Assembly: GCA_903901915.1 (NCBI GenBank)
Contig: CAIUSV010000017.1
Coordinates: forward strand, 1-64,000
Direction of reading: 5' to 3'
Length of the DNA: 64,000 bases
Source of the DNA: an uncultured Rhodospirillaceae bacterium
GTDB lineage: Bacteria; Pseudomonadota; Alphaproteobacteria; Rhodospirillales; Magnetospirillaceae
Below, one piece after another: positions 47,406 to 56,591 of this stretch. Position 1 is the first letter of the stretch. Every line of letters starts with the position of its first letter. The position numbers and the translations under genes are program-made. The notes under the pieces were generated by a model. It ran no database searches and was not told the origin of the DNA. It saw nothing but the letters and a program-made list of their open reading frames with translations.

Positions 47406-50400
47406 ATGCGACAGGTCAACGGACGGGACTCTCATCTGATGATGGCCTTGGAACCGCGCTGGATGTTCGATGGCGCGGTGGTTGCCGCCACGGTCAAGTC
47501 GATGGTCGATGCCGTTCCCCCCGCCGTGGAGGTTCGCGCCGCCGATTCCGCCAAGGATAGCGGCAAGAAGGAAGTTGCCTTCGTCGACACCTCGCTTGCC
47601 GGCTATCAGGCGTTGGAGGCCGGCATCCGGGCCGGTGTCGCGGTGGTCGAGATCGGTGGCGGCAACGACGGCTTGGCGCAGATCGCCCAATGGGCCGAGA
47701 CCCACGGCGGCTATGACGCCATCCATATTCTCAGTCACGGCACCGAAGGGCAGGTGGACCTGGGGACCACTCGCCTGAATGATGCCGCGCTTGCGGACGC
47801 GACGGTCAGGGGCGAACTGGCCATGGTGGGGCAATCGCTCAAGGCCGGCGGCGATCTGCTGGTCTATGGCTGCGACGTGGCCAAGGGAGCGGACGGGCAG
47901 ACCTTCATCACCGACCTGGCCGCCGCCACCGGGGTTGATGTGGCGGCATCGACCGACGCGACCGGCGCGGCGGCCAAGGGCGGCAACTGGACGCTAGAGG
48001 CCGGCGTCGGCACCATCGATGCCGAGGTCTTCGCCTTTATCGACTGGAACGCGGTCCTTGGATTTTCATCGTCCGATGTCAGTAGTGCCACCAACTCCGT
48101 CGCCGGGACCATCGATTCGGCCAGCGATCCCGCCAACAGCGAGCGGGCGGGAACCTACTGGGACACCTACTATCTTACCGGTGTCGCCGATGCGGCCACC
48201 GTTCAGATCTATATCGCCGGCGGAACTCTGACGGATCCCTATGTTCAGGTCTTGAATGCCGAGGGCGCGGAGGTCGCGTTCAATGACGACGGCGGGACGC
48301 TTCGCAACCTCGATTCCTACGTCTCCTATACCTATCACACCGGTGACGGCATCGGCGCTACCGCTTACTCCTCCGGACAGTACGGCACCTACACGATCTA
48401 TGTCTCGGCGGGAACGCTGAATGCCTACGATCCCCCGGTCTTCACCTCCACTGCGGTGACCATCGCCGTCACCGACCCCTCGGCGCTCAACAACGACACG
48501 TTCAGCGCTTCGACCGGAACCATTACCGCCCACTCCTTCGGGTACGTGGATACCGATGGCACCAAGACGTTCGGTGTCACCAACTCCAGCGGCTCGGCGT
48601 GGGGTACCACGGTGGCGGGGTCTTATGGCTCGCTGAGCATCAACAGCGCCAGCGGCGCCTATAGTTACACTCCCAATGCTACCGCAGTGAACGCTCTGGT
48701 CGGCACCGCGAGCGACAGCTTCTGGGTCACGGTGCGGAACTCTCACATCACGGTCCGCCAGCTTTTCACGGTCAATGTCACCGGCGATCACGCGCCGGTC
48801 GGGGTGGCCGACACCGCGACAGCCACCGAGGCGGGTGGTACGGCCAACGGCACCGCCGGCAGCAATCCCACCGGTAACGTGCTGACCAACGACACCGACG
48901 TGGACGCCTCTGATACCAAGACGGTGTCGGCGATTACCGGCGGCACGGTGGGTGTCGCCAAGGCGGGCAGCTATGGGTCGCTGACCCTGAACGCCGATGG
49001 CAGCTATTCCTATGCGGTGGACAACAGCAACGGTTCGGTACAGGCGTTGCGCTCGGCGGCGGACACGCTGACCGACAGCTTCACCTACACCGTGCGCGAC
49101 ACCGCCGGCGCGACCTCCTCGACCACCCTGACCGTGACCATCCAGGGCGCCAATGATGCGCCGGTGGCGGTGGCCGATACCGCCCTCGCCACCGAGGCGG
49201 GCGGCGTCGCCAACGGCACCGCCGGGAGCAATCCCACCGGTAACGTGTTGACCAACGACACCGATGTGGACAACGGCGACACCAAGGCGGTGTCGGCGAT
49301 TGCCGGCGGTACGCTGGGCAGTGCCAAGGCGGGCAGCTATGGGTCGCTGACCCTGAACGCCGATGGCAGCTATTCCTACGCGGTGGATAACAGCAACACG
49401 GCGGTGCAGGCCCTGCGCACGACGGCGCAGACGCTGACCGACAGTTTCACCTACACCATGCGCGATACCGCCGGACTGACCTCATCGACGACCCTGACCG
49501 TGACGATCCGGGGCGCCAACGACGCCCCGGCGGTGGCCGCTCCGCAGAGCGACATCACCGAACAGCATCTCCTGGGGTGGAGCTGGCAGTATGTGATGCC
49601 GGCGGGTACCTTCACCGATGTCGATACGGTGGCCAATGGCGAGACCGCAACCTATTCGACGACCCTGGTCGGCGGCGCCCCGCTTCCGGGCTGGCTTCGA
49701 TTCGATGCCGCCACCCGCACCTTCAGCGGCACGCCGCCGCTGGGCGTCAGCAGTCTGGATATCCGGATGACGGTGACCGACGCGGCCGGCGCCTCGGCCT
49801 ACGATGACATCCACGTCACCTTGGACATCCGCGTCCCCGAGACGGCGAAGGTCGCGCCGCCGCCGCCGGAGCCGCCGAAGCCGCTGCCGAAGCCGCCGGT
49901 CGTCAACCCGATCTCCGATCCGGTCATCATCAAGGCCGGCGCGGTCGAGGGGGGAACCCCGATCATCGCGGCGCTGCGCGGTGACGGCAAGCCCGCCGGC
50001 ATGCAGACGGTGGTGCGCGACGCCGCCGTCGGCGAGGCCAAGGCCGGCGACAGCCTTGCCGAGACCGCGACGTCACGCCCAGCCGAAGCCATCGTGGTGG
50101 CCAAATCCATCGGCGAGGTGGTGCAGACCGGCCAGGTCTCGTTCGCCGTTCCCGCCGATGCCTTCGCTACCGCCGGGGCGGACGGGAAGGTCACCTTGCG
50201 GGCAACCCGGTCCGACGGCTCGCCTTTGCCATCGTGGCTGTCGTTCAACCCGGCCACCGGCCGGCTGGAAGGGGTCTTGCCGCCCGGTCAGGCCGGCGAT
50301 ATCGAGGTCAGGATCTCGGCCCGCGACGGTGCCGGTGCCGAGGCATCGCAGGTGTTCAAGTTGACCGTCAAGCCGCGCCAGGGGGCGGATGCCGGGCCGA

Positions 50401-50519
50401 TCACCAACGGCAGTCGTCACGCTTTCGCGGGCAAGGCCGGTCTGGCCGAGCAGCTTCGTGCCGCCAAGGGGGACGCGTCCCGCTTCACGGCCCTGGTCAG
50501 CGCCACGCGGGCAGCCTGA
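47406..50519 (+). CDS. LEPR-type exoprotein 2: LEPRWMFDGA motif, DUF4347, PPC-like beta domain, two VCBS repeats, CADG-like domain, Pro-rich linker, Ig-like C-terminal domain
   Basis: MRQVNGRDSHLMMALEPRWMFDGAVV; HILSHGTEGQ...LVYGCDVAKGADGQTFITDLAAATGVDVAAS; two VCBS units; paralogous to the preceding gene at both ends. Confidence 0.9.
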   Translation: MRQVNGRDSHLMMALEPRWMFDGAVVAATVKSMVDAVPPAVEVRAADSAKDSGKKEVAFVDTSLAGYQALEAGIRAGVAVVEIGGGNDGLAQIAQWAETHGGYDAIHILSHGTEGQVDLGTTRLNDAALADATVRGELAMVGQSLKAGGDLLVYGCDVAKGADGQTFITDLAAATGVDVAASTDATGAAAKGGNWTLEAGVGTIDAEVFAFIDWNAVLGFSSSDVSSATNSVAGTIDSASDPANSERAGTYWDTYYLTGVADAATVQIYIAGGTLTDPYVQVLNAEGAEVAFNDDGGTLRNLDSYVSYTYHTGDGIGATAYSSGQYGTYTIYVSAGTLNAYDPPVFTSTAVTIAVTDPSALNNDTFSASTGTITAHSFGYVDTDGTKTFGVTNSSGSAWGTTVAGSYGSLSINSASGAYSYTPNATAVNALVGTASDSFWVTVRNSHITVRQLFTVNVTGDHAPVGVADTATATEAGGTANGTAGSNPTGNVLTNDTDVDASDTKTVSAITGGTVGVAKAGSYGSLTLNADGSYSYAVDNSNGSVQALRSAADTLTDSFTYTVRDTAGATSSTTLTVTIQGANDAPVAVADTALATEAGGVANGTAGSNPTGNVLTNDTDVDNGDTKAVSAIAGGTLGSAKAGSYGSLTLNADGSYSYAVDNSNTAVQALRTTAQTLTDSFTYTMRDTAGLTSSTTLTVTIRGANDAPAVAAPQSDITEQHLLGWSWQYVMPAGTFTDVDTVANGETATYSTTLVGGAPLPGWLRFDAATRTFSGTPPLGVSSLDIRMTVTDAAGASAYDDIHVTLDIRVPETAKVAPPPPEPPKPLPKPPVVNPISDPVIIKAGAVEGGTPIIAALRGDGKPAGMQTVVRDAAVGEAKAGDSLAETATSRPAEAIVVAKSIGEVVQTGQVSFAVPADAFATAGADGKVTLRATRSDGSPLPSWLSFNPATGRLEGVLPPGQAGDIEVRISARDGAGAEASQVFKLTVKPRQGADAGPITNGSRHAFAGKAGLAEQLRAAKGDASRFTALVSATRAA
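48790..49520 (+). repeat. Two tandem VCBS repeats with a 56-nt perfect DNA repeat
   Basis: gccaaggcgggcagctatgggtcgctgaccctgaacgccgatggcagctattccta at 48957-49012 and 49323-49378. Confidence 0.9.
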
Positions 50520-50551
50520 CTAGGATGTTTTCGATCAGAGGAGACCTGTTG

Positions 50552-52405
50552 ATGATTTCCACGCGTAGTATCCGCCATTTGCTGGCATCGGTTTCCATGA
50601 TGGCGTTGCTGGGCGCCTGCGCCGTGCAGCCGGTTCCGCTGACCGAAGCCGATATGAAGGCGCAGACCGTAGCGGACACCAAGGAGATGTACGCCGTCGA
50701 CGCGGCGCTATCTAAGCCGCTGACCCTGTCCGACGCCATCGCCCGCGCCTTGACCTATAACCTCGACCGCCGCACCAAGGTGATGGAGGAAGCACTGGCC
50801 ATCGGCCAGAGTGATGTGGACCGCTGGGACCTGCTGCCCAAGCTGGCGGCCAATGCCGGCTATACCAGCCGGTCCGAGGCCAACGCCACCCGCTCGCGCG
50901 ATGCCGTCACCAACGTGACCTCGACCAGCAACCCGACATATTCCACCGACCGCGATAACAACACCGCCGATCTGGGGCTGACCTGGAACATCCTGGATCT
51001 GGGCGTCAGCTACGTCACCGCTCATCAGACCGCCGACAAGGCGCTGATCGCCACCGAGCGCCGTCGCAAGACCGTGCACAACCTGATCCAGGAAGTACGC
51101 TTCGCCTATTGGCGCACCGCCGCCGCCCAGGTGCTGGAGGCCGAGGTTCAGGAAACCGTCGCGGTGGCCGAAAAGGCGTTGGTCGATGCCCGCGCGGTGG
51201 AACAGGAAGGGTTGAAGTCCCAGGCGGACATCCTGCGCTACCAGAAGAATCTGCTGGAGAACCTGCGCCAGCTGGAAGCCATCTCGCAGGAATTGTCCAC
51301 CGCCCGGATCGAACTGGCGGCGCTGATCAACGTGCCACCGAGTCAGGATATGGTCCTGGAGGTGCCGGACGACGCTGCGATGACGCTGCCGCAGTTCGCG
51401 ATGGCGACCGATCGAATGGAGGAGATGGCCTTCACCAACAACCCCGACCTGCGCGAACAGATCTATCTGGCGCGCATCGCGGTGGACGAGACCAGGAAGA
51501 CCATCCTCAAGCTGCTGCCGGGACTCAACCTCAACGCCACCAACAATTGGGACAGCAACAGCTTCCTGATGGACCACCAGTGGTACAGCCTGGGAGCCAA
51601 GGTAAGCTGGAATCTGTTCAACCTGATCTCGGCTCCCGACCAGATCGATCAGGCCGAGGCGGGCGAACGGGTGGCCAACGCCAAGCGGGTGGCGTTGCGC
51701 ATGGCGGTACTGGCCCAGGTTCATGTTTCGCATCGCCAGTTTCTGAACGCCGGCAAGCAGTATCTGCGGGCGGATGAACTGTACCGGGTCGAACAGCGCC
51801 TGGCCCAGTTCAGCAAGGTCCGCGCCGACAACGACGCCCAGAGCGTGATGGAGCGCATCGCCAACCAGACTTCGGCCATTGCTGCCCGCCTGCGCCGCTT
51901 TCAGAGCTATGCCCAGATGGAATCCGCCTATGGCAAGATGCAGGCGACCCTCGGCCAGGATCTGCTGCCGGATCAGGTGGCGTCGCGCGATCTCGACGTA
52001 CTGAGCAAAACGATTTCCGAGCGTCTGACCGTCTGGCATACCGGGTACGCCGAGGCATCGGCTCCGGTGGCGGAAGTGGCCCCCGTCGCTGAAACGGCTC
52101 CCGTCGGCGAAACTGCTCCGGTTGCCGAGGCTATTCCCGCGGTGGAAGCCACGCCGGTTGTCGAGTCTGTGGCTGCGCCACCCAAGCAGCGTGTGTCGTC
52201 CGGAAAGCCGATGGTCGCCAAGCGCGCCGTCAAGGTGGCGGCCAAGACGCCGGCCGCCGTGATCGAGACCGCGATGGCCGAGCCGTCCCCGACCGTGGTC
52301 GAGTGGGTGCGGCCCGGCGTCAGCGACGAGAAGTGGGCCGAGATCATGGAAAAGGCGGCTAGGTTGCGCGCTTCCGACACCGCCCTGGCCTCGGCTACCG
52401 AGTGA
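50552..52405 (+). CDS. TolC-family outer-membrane efflux lipoprotein
   Basis: Lipoprotein signal MISTRSIRHLLASVSMMALLGAC; TolC-like LTLSDAIARALTYNLDRRTKVMEEALA...DLGLTWNILDLGVSY...LVDARAVEQEGLKSQADILRYQKNLLENLRQLEAI...KVSWNLFNLI. AGAGGAG lies upstream of ATG 50552 (ATG 50525 possible). Ala/Pro/Val-rich C-terminal extension. Confidence 0.88.
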   Translation: MISTRSIRHLLASVSMMALLGACAVQPVPLTEADMKAQTVADTKEMYAVDAALSKPLTLSDAIARALTYNLDRRTKVMEEALAIGQSDVDRWDLLPKLAANAGYTSRSEANATRSRDAVTNVTSTSNPTYSTDRDNNTADLGLTWNILDLGVSYVTAHQTADKALIATERRRKTVHNLIQEVRFAYWRTAAAQVLEAEVQETVAVAEKALVDARAVEQEGLKSQADILRYQKNLLENLRQLEAISQELSTARIELAALINVPPSQDMVLEVPDDAAMTLPQFAMATDRMEEMAFTNNPDLREQIYLARIAVDETRKTILKLLPGLNLNATNNWDSNSFLMDHQWYSLGAKVSWNLFNLISAPDQIDQAEAGERVANAKRVALRMAVLAQVHVSHRQFLNAGKQYLRADELYRVEQRLAQFSKVRADNDAQSVMERIANQTSAIAARLRRFQSYAQMESAYGKMQATLGQDLLPDQVASRDLDVLSKTISERLTVWHTGYAEASAPVAEVAPVAETAPVGETAPVAEAIPAVEATPVVESVAAPPKQRVSSGKPMVAKRAVKVAAKTPAAVIETAMAEPSPTVVEWVRPGVSDEKWAEIMEKAARLRASDTALASATE

Positions 52406-53157
52406 TGAGCATCAGATCGGTCGCAATGGCGCTCGCTTTGCTGACCGTCACCGCCGCATCGGCCCAGGATCAGGGCCGGGGCGGCGGGGGGGGCGGCCAG
52501 GACATCCGCGCCCAGTTGTCGCCTCGCCGTTTCACCACCCTCTCCAGTGAACTGGCGGCCAAGGTGGAGCGCATCACCGTCAAGGACGGCGAACGCTTCA
52601 GGGAAGGCCAGCCGCTGGTGTCGTTGGACTGCATGGTCCAACGCGCTCAGCTGGAGGAATCCCGCGCCACCATGGTGGCGGCGGAAAAGACCTATGCGGT
52701 CAACCGCCGTCTGCATGAAATGAATGCCGGCGGCGCCCTTGAGGCGGAGGTGGCGGCGGCCGAGGTGGCCAAGAACCGGGCCAAGATCAACGCGGGCGCC
52801 GCGGTGGTCTCCAAATGCAATGTCGCCGCGCCGTTTCCCGGCCGTGTGGTCGAGATCAAGGTGCACGACCACCAGTTCGTCCAGGCCGGACAGGCCATGC
52901 TGGAAATTCTCGACGATGCCGTGCTGGAGGTCGAGTTCCTGGCGCCGTCGCGCTGGCTGTCCTGGCTGAGGGCCGGCCATGCCTTCCAGATATCCATCGA
53001 CGAAACCGGGCGCTCGTACCCCGCCAAGGTGGCGCGCCTGGGGGCCAAGGTCGATCCCCTCAGCCAGTCGGTCAAGGTGGTGGCCGAGGTGGCCGGTAAC
53101 TTCCCGGAACTGCTGGCGGGAATGAGCGGGCGTGTGCAATTGGCGCCGCCAAGCTGA
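52405..53157 (+). CDS. HlyD/RND-type periplasmic adaptor (membrane fusion protein)
   Basis: Signal peptide; KVERITVKDGERFREGQPLVSLDCMVQRAQLEESRATMVAAEKTY...AAPFPGRVVEIKVHDHQFVQAGQAMLEILDD; TGATG overlap with the upstream gene. Confidence 0.88.
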   Translation: MSIRSVAMALALLTVTAASAQDQGRGGGGGGQDIRAQLSPRRFTTLSSELAAKVERITVKDGERFREGQPLVSLDCMVQRAQLEESRATMVAAEKTYAVNRRLHEMNAGGALEAEVAAAEVAKNRAKINAGAAVVSKCNVAAPFPGRVVEIKVHDHQFVQAGQAMLEILDDAVLEVEFLAPSRWLSWLRAGHAFQISIDETGRSYPAKVARLGAKVDPLSQSVKVVAEVAGNFPELLAGMSGRVQLAPPS

Positions 53158-54467
53158 TGGCTGACCCGATTTCCGCCCTTCTTCATCTTCAGCACCGGGC
53201 GCGCGAGGCGGCAACCGCCGACGAACTCGCCTTCGTCATGGTCAACGAAACCCACGCCATGACCCCCTATCGCCAGGGCGCGCTGTGGCTGGAGGGCAAG
53301 GGGGTGGCGGCGCTGTCGGGGGTGTCGGCGCCGGAGCGCGGTGCCCCCTTCGGGCAATGGCTGGACCATGTCTGCCGCGTCCTGGCCGGTGCGACGGCCG
53401 GAGGGCCGCCGACCAGAATCGACCCCGGCACCTTGTCGGAGCGGTATCGGACCGAGTGGTCGGAGTGGCTGCCCGACTACGGCTTGTGGCTGCCGTTGAG
53501 CGCGCCGGACGGCAGGCGGCTGGGCGCCGTGCTGCTGGCCCGTGACGACGAATGGGGCGACAGCGACATCCAGTTTCTGGCGGAACTCGCTCATGCCTAT
53601 GGCCATGCCCTGGCCTATTATCTCAAGGCCGGCGAAGCGACGGCATGGCGCCCCACCCGGATGACCTGGATCGTCGGTGCTCTCGCCGTCGCCGTGGTGG
53701 CCGCCATCCCGGTGCCGCTGACCGTTCTGGCTCCGGCCGAAATGGTGGCGGCCCATCCGGCGGTGGTGCGCGCCCCGCTGGACGGTGTCATCGACAGGTT
53801 CCATGTCGCCCCCAATGCCCCGGTCGCCGAGGGAGCTCCGCTGTTCGACCTGGACCCAACCACCTTGGTCGGCAAGCTGGAGGTGGCGGAGAAGACGCGG
53901 GCCACCGCCGAGGCGGAATACCGGCTGAGCTCGCAGCAGGCGGTGTTCGATCCGCAGGCAAAGTCGAAGCTGTCGGTGCTGTCGGGCCGCATGGAGGAAC
54001 GCGCCGCCGAGGCCGACTACCTGCGCGGCCTGTTGCAGCGGATCAGGGTCAAGGCCCCCCGTGCCGGCATCGCCGTGCTTGACGACCCCTCCGATTGGAT
54101 CGGCCGCCCGGTCGCCATCGGCGAACGGGTGATGTCGGTGGCCGACGAGCGTGACACCGAGATAGAAGCCTGGTTGGCGGTGGGCGACGCCGTCGATCTG
54201 GCGCCGGGCATGAAGGTCACCATGTTCCTCAACGCCGATCCGCTGCATCCCGCCCGCGCCGCCTTGCGTTTTGCTGGTTACGAGGCTTTGGGCCGTCCCG
54301 ACGGCACCGTCGCCTACCGTCTGCGCGCCGTCCTGGCCGACGACGGTACCGACAAGCCCCGGCTCGGTCTCAAGGGTACCGCCCGCGTCGAGGCCGGACG
54401 GGTTGCGCTCGGCTATTGGGTGCTCAGGCGACCCTTGGCCGCCGCCCGTCATTTCGTCGGATTCTGA
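53157..54467 (+). CDS. GAF-like domain fused to a membrane-anchored HlyD-like adaptor
   Basis: N-terminal GAF-like region (AREAATADELAFVMVNETHAMTPYRQGALWLEG...LSAPDGRRLGAVLLARDDEW...ELAHAYGHALAYYL), TM helix (MTWIVGALAVAVVAAIPVPLTVLAPAEMVA), HlyD-like VRAPLDGVIDRFHVAPNAPVAEGAPLFDLD...IRVKAPRAGIAVLDDPSDWIGRPVAIGERVM. Start overlaps the upstream stop (TGATG). Confidence 0.82.
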   Translation: MADPISALLHLQHRAREAATADELAFVMVNETHAMTPYRQGALWLEGKGVAALSGVSAPERGAPFGQWLDHVCRVLAGATAGGPPTRIDPGTLSERYRTEWSEWLPDYGLWLPLSAPDGRRLGAVLLARDDEWGDSDIQFLAELAHAYGHALAYYLKAGEATAWRPTRMTWIVGALAVAVVAAIPVPLTVLAPAEMVAAHPAVVRAPLDGVIDRFHVAPNAPVAEGAPLFDLDPTTLVGKLEVAEKTRATAEAEYRLSSQQAVFDPQAKSKLSVLSGRMEERAAEADYLRGLLQRIRVKAPRAGIAVLDDPSDWIGRPVAIGERVMSVADERDTEIEAWLAVGDAVDLAPGMKVTMFLNADPLHPARAALRFAGYEALGRPDGTVAYRLRAVLADDGTDKPRLGLKGTARVEAGRVALGYWVLRRPLAAARHFVGF

Positions 54468-54469
54468 GC

Positions 54470-56560
54470 GTGCTGCCCGCGCTCCGCGACGAGGTGCAGC
54501 TCCATCCCGGCCCCGCCACCGGCGATGGTGCGCCGACCTGGACGCTGCACGATCCGGTACGCAACCGCTTCTTCCGCATCGGTTGGCCAATCTTCGAGAT
54601 GCTGGTTCGCTGGAGTCAGGGCAGCCCGGCCGCCATCGCCGCAACGGTTTCGGCGGAAACCACCCTTCGCGTCGGGGAGGATGACGTCAATGATCTGCTG
54701 GGTTTTCTCGCCGGAAACGAACTGCTGAAACTGACCGATCCGGACTCCACCGCCAGGATGCTCCGGCGGGTCGAGGCGATGCGGCAGTCCTGGGCGCAGT
54801 GGCTGTTGCATCACTACCTGTTCTTCCGGGTGCCGCTGGTCCGTCCGGATCGCTTCCTGGCGCGGACCCTGCCGTATATGCGCTGGGCCTTTTCCCGAGG
54901 CTTCGCCATGGTGACGCTGGCGGTGTTGGTGGCCGGAGCGTCATTGATCCTCCGTCAGTGGGAAGTGTTTGGCGCCACCCTGGTGGACACCATCAGCCTG
55001 GGCGGTCTCGCCATGTACGGTCTGACCCTGGCCGGGGTGAAGGCGCTGCACGAGATGGGGCACGGTTACGCCACCAAACGGCTCGGCTGCCGGGTGCCGA
55101 CCATGGGAGTGGCGTTCCTGGTGATGTGGCCGGTGCTCTATACCGATGTCAACGAGACCTGGAAGCTGACCCGGCGCCGTGACCGCCTATCGGTGGCGGC
55201 GGCGGGGGTGTTGGCCGAGTTGGCGGTGGCGGCCTGGGCCACCTTGGCCTGGGGGTTGCTGCCCGATGGGCCGGTACGCAACGCCTGTTTCATGCTGGCG
55301 ACCACCACCTGGGTGTCGTCGCTGGTGCTCAATCTCAGCCCGTTCATGCGCTTCGACGGCTATTTTCTGCTGATGGATGCGCTGGACATGCCCAATCTGC
55401 ATCAGCGCGCCTTCGCCGTGGCGCGTTGGTGGCTGCGCGAGATGCTGTTCGGGTTGGGCGAACCGTCACCGGAGCGTTTCAGTCCCGCTCGTCGTCTGGC
55501 GCTGGTGGTGTTCTCCTTTGCGGTATGGATCTATCGTCTCGTTCTGTTCCTCGGCATCGCCGCCCTGGTCTACCACTTCTTCATCAAGGCGGTTGGCATC
55601 CTGCTGTTCGCGGTCGAGATCGGCTGGTTTGTCTTCATGCCGTTCTGGGGGGAGTTCCGGGAATGGTGGAAGCGGCGAAGCGTCATTATCAGGTCGCGTC
55701 GGTCCTTTGTACCTATGGGAGCCTTTCTGGCGGTACTCGCCCTAGCGCTTATCCCCTGGCAATCCCGGGTCAAGGCGCCCGCCATGCTGAAAGCCGAGCG
55801 TCAGGTCGGGCTTTATGCCACAAGCTCTGGCCGGATCGAGCGCATCATGGTCAACGAGGGCCAGGCGGTGGCCGAAGGGGCGCCGTTGCTGGATTTGACT
55901 TCGCCCGATCTCGATTACCGGCTGGCCCAGGTGGAACGGCGAATTCGGGTTCTGGATTACGAACTGGCGTCGTTTTCGTTCGATGCATCCTTCCGCGAGC
56001 GATCCCAGGCTCGGCGCGAGGAATTGGAGACCGCCATCGCCGAGGAGGTGTCTTTGCGGCGCGAACAGGCCCGGCTTTCCATCCATGCCCCCATGGCCGG
56101 CAGGGTTGTGGAGATGGTTCCCGATCTCCAGGTTGGGCACTGGGTATCCCCCAAGGAGCGTCTTGCCCTGGTGGTGGACTCAGGCGCCTTGGTGGTCGAA
56201 GCCTTCGTTGCCGAAAGCGATGTCGCCCGGCTCCGCGTCGGAGGTGAGGGGCGCTTCGTCGCCGATGATCCCGGCCGGCCCGATTTTTCCTGCCGGATTA
56301 TCGCTATCGACAGCGGTTCCATCCGCAATCTGACCGAGATCGCGCTTGCCTCGGTTGCCGGCGGCCCGATCCAGGTGCGTGCCAAGGATAAGGCGCTGGC
56401 ACCCGAGCATGCGCTCTATCGCGCGCGCTGTGCCGTGGCGCATTCCATGCAGGTCGCTCAGCTGCGGGGAATCGCAGTTCTGAACGCCGAGCCGGAAAGC
56501 TTCGCAGGGTCCGTCATGCGCTCGGCTGCCTCCGTTCTCATGCGGGAAAGTGGAATGTGA
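54470..56560 (+). CDS. PqqD-like / M50 site-2-type metalloprotease / HlyD-like fusion protein
   Basis: N-terminal WTLHDPVRNRFFRIGWPIFEMLVRWSQGSPAAIAATVSAETTLRVGEDDVNDLLGFLAGNELL (PqqD-like); HEMGH zinc motif at 55049-55063 in KALHEMGHGYATKRLGCRVPTMGVAFLVMWPVLYTDV; LNLSPFMRFDGYFLLMDALDMPNL (DG motif); C-terminal SSGRIERIMVNEGQAVAEGAPLLDLTSPDL...IHAPMAGRVVEM. GTG start at 54470. Confidence 0.88.
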   Translation: MLPALRDEVQLHPGPATGDGAPTWTLHDPVRNRFFRIGWPIFEMLVRWSQGSPAAIAATVSAETTLRVGEDDVNDLLGFLAGNELLKLTDPDSTARMLRRVEAMRQSWAQWLLHHYLFFRVPLVRPDRFLARTLPYMRWAFSRGFAMVTLAVLVAGASLILRQWEVFGATLVDTISLGGLAMYGLTLAGVKALHEMGHGYATKRLGCRVPTMGVAFLVMWPVLYTDVNETWKLTRRRDRLSVAAAGVLAELAVAAWATLAWGLLPDGPVRNACFMLATTTWVSSLVLNLSPFMRFDGYFLLMDALDMPNLHQRAFAVARWWLREMLFGLGEPSPERFSPARRLALVVFSFAVWIYRLVLFLGIAALVYHFFIKAVGILLFAVEIGWFVFMPFWGEFREWWKRRSVIIRSRRSFVPMGAFLAVLALALIPWQSRVKAPAMLKAERQVGLYATSSGRIERIMVNEGQAVAEGAPLLDLTSPDLDYRLAQVERRIRVLDYELASFSFDASFRERSQARREELETAIAEEVSLRREQARLSIHAPMAGRVVEMVPDLQVGHWVSPKERLALVVDSGALVVEAFVAESDVARLRVGGEGRFVADDPGRPDFSCRIIAIDSGSIRNLTEIALASVAGGPIQVRAKDKALAPEHALYRARCAVAHSMQVAQLRGIAVLNAEPESFAGSVMRSAASVLMRESGM

Positions 56561-56591
56561 CGGGATAATTCAACGCGGAATAGGAGGTGTA

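Noticed and set aside
48790-49520. Repeated DNA as a CRISPR array
   Set aside because: Repeats are in-frame protein domains (VCBS) of about 366 nt, not short repeats with unique spacers. No cas genes seen.
50234-50551. Upstream extension of the TolC ORF to 50234
   Set aside because: Overlaps the end of LEPR gene 2 and gives low-complexity sequence; a lipoprotein signal and RBS support a start at 50552.
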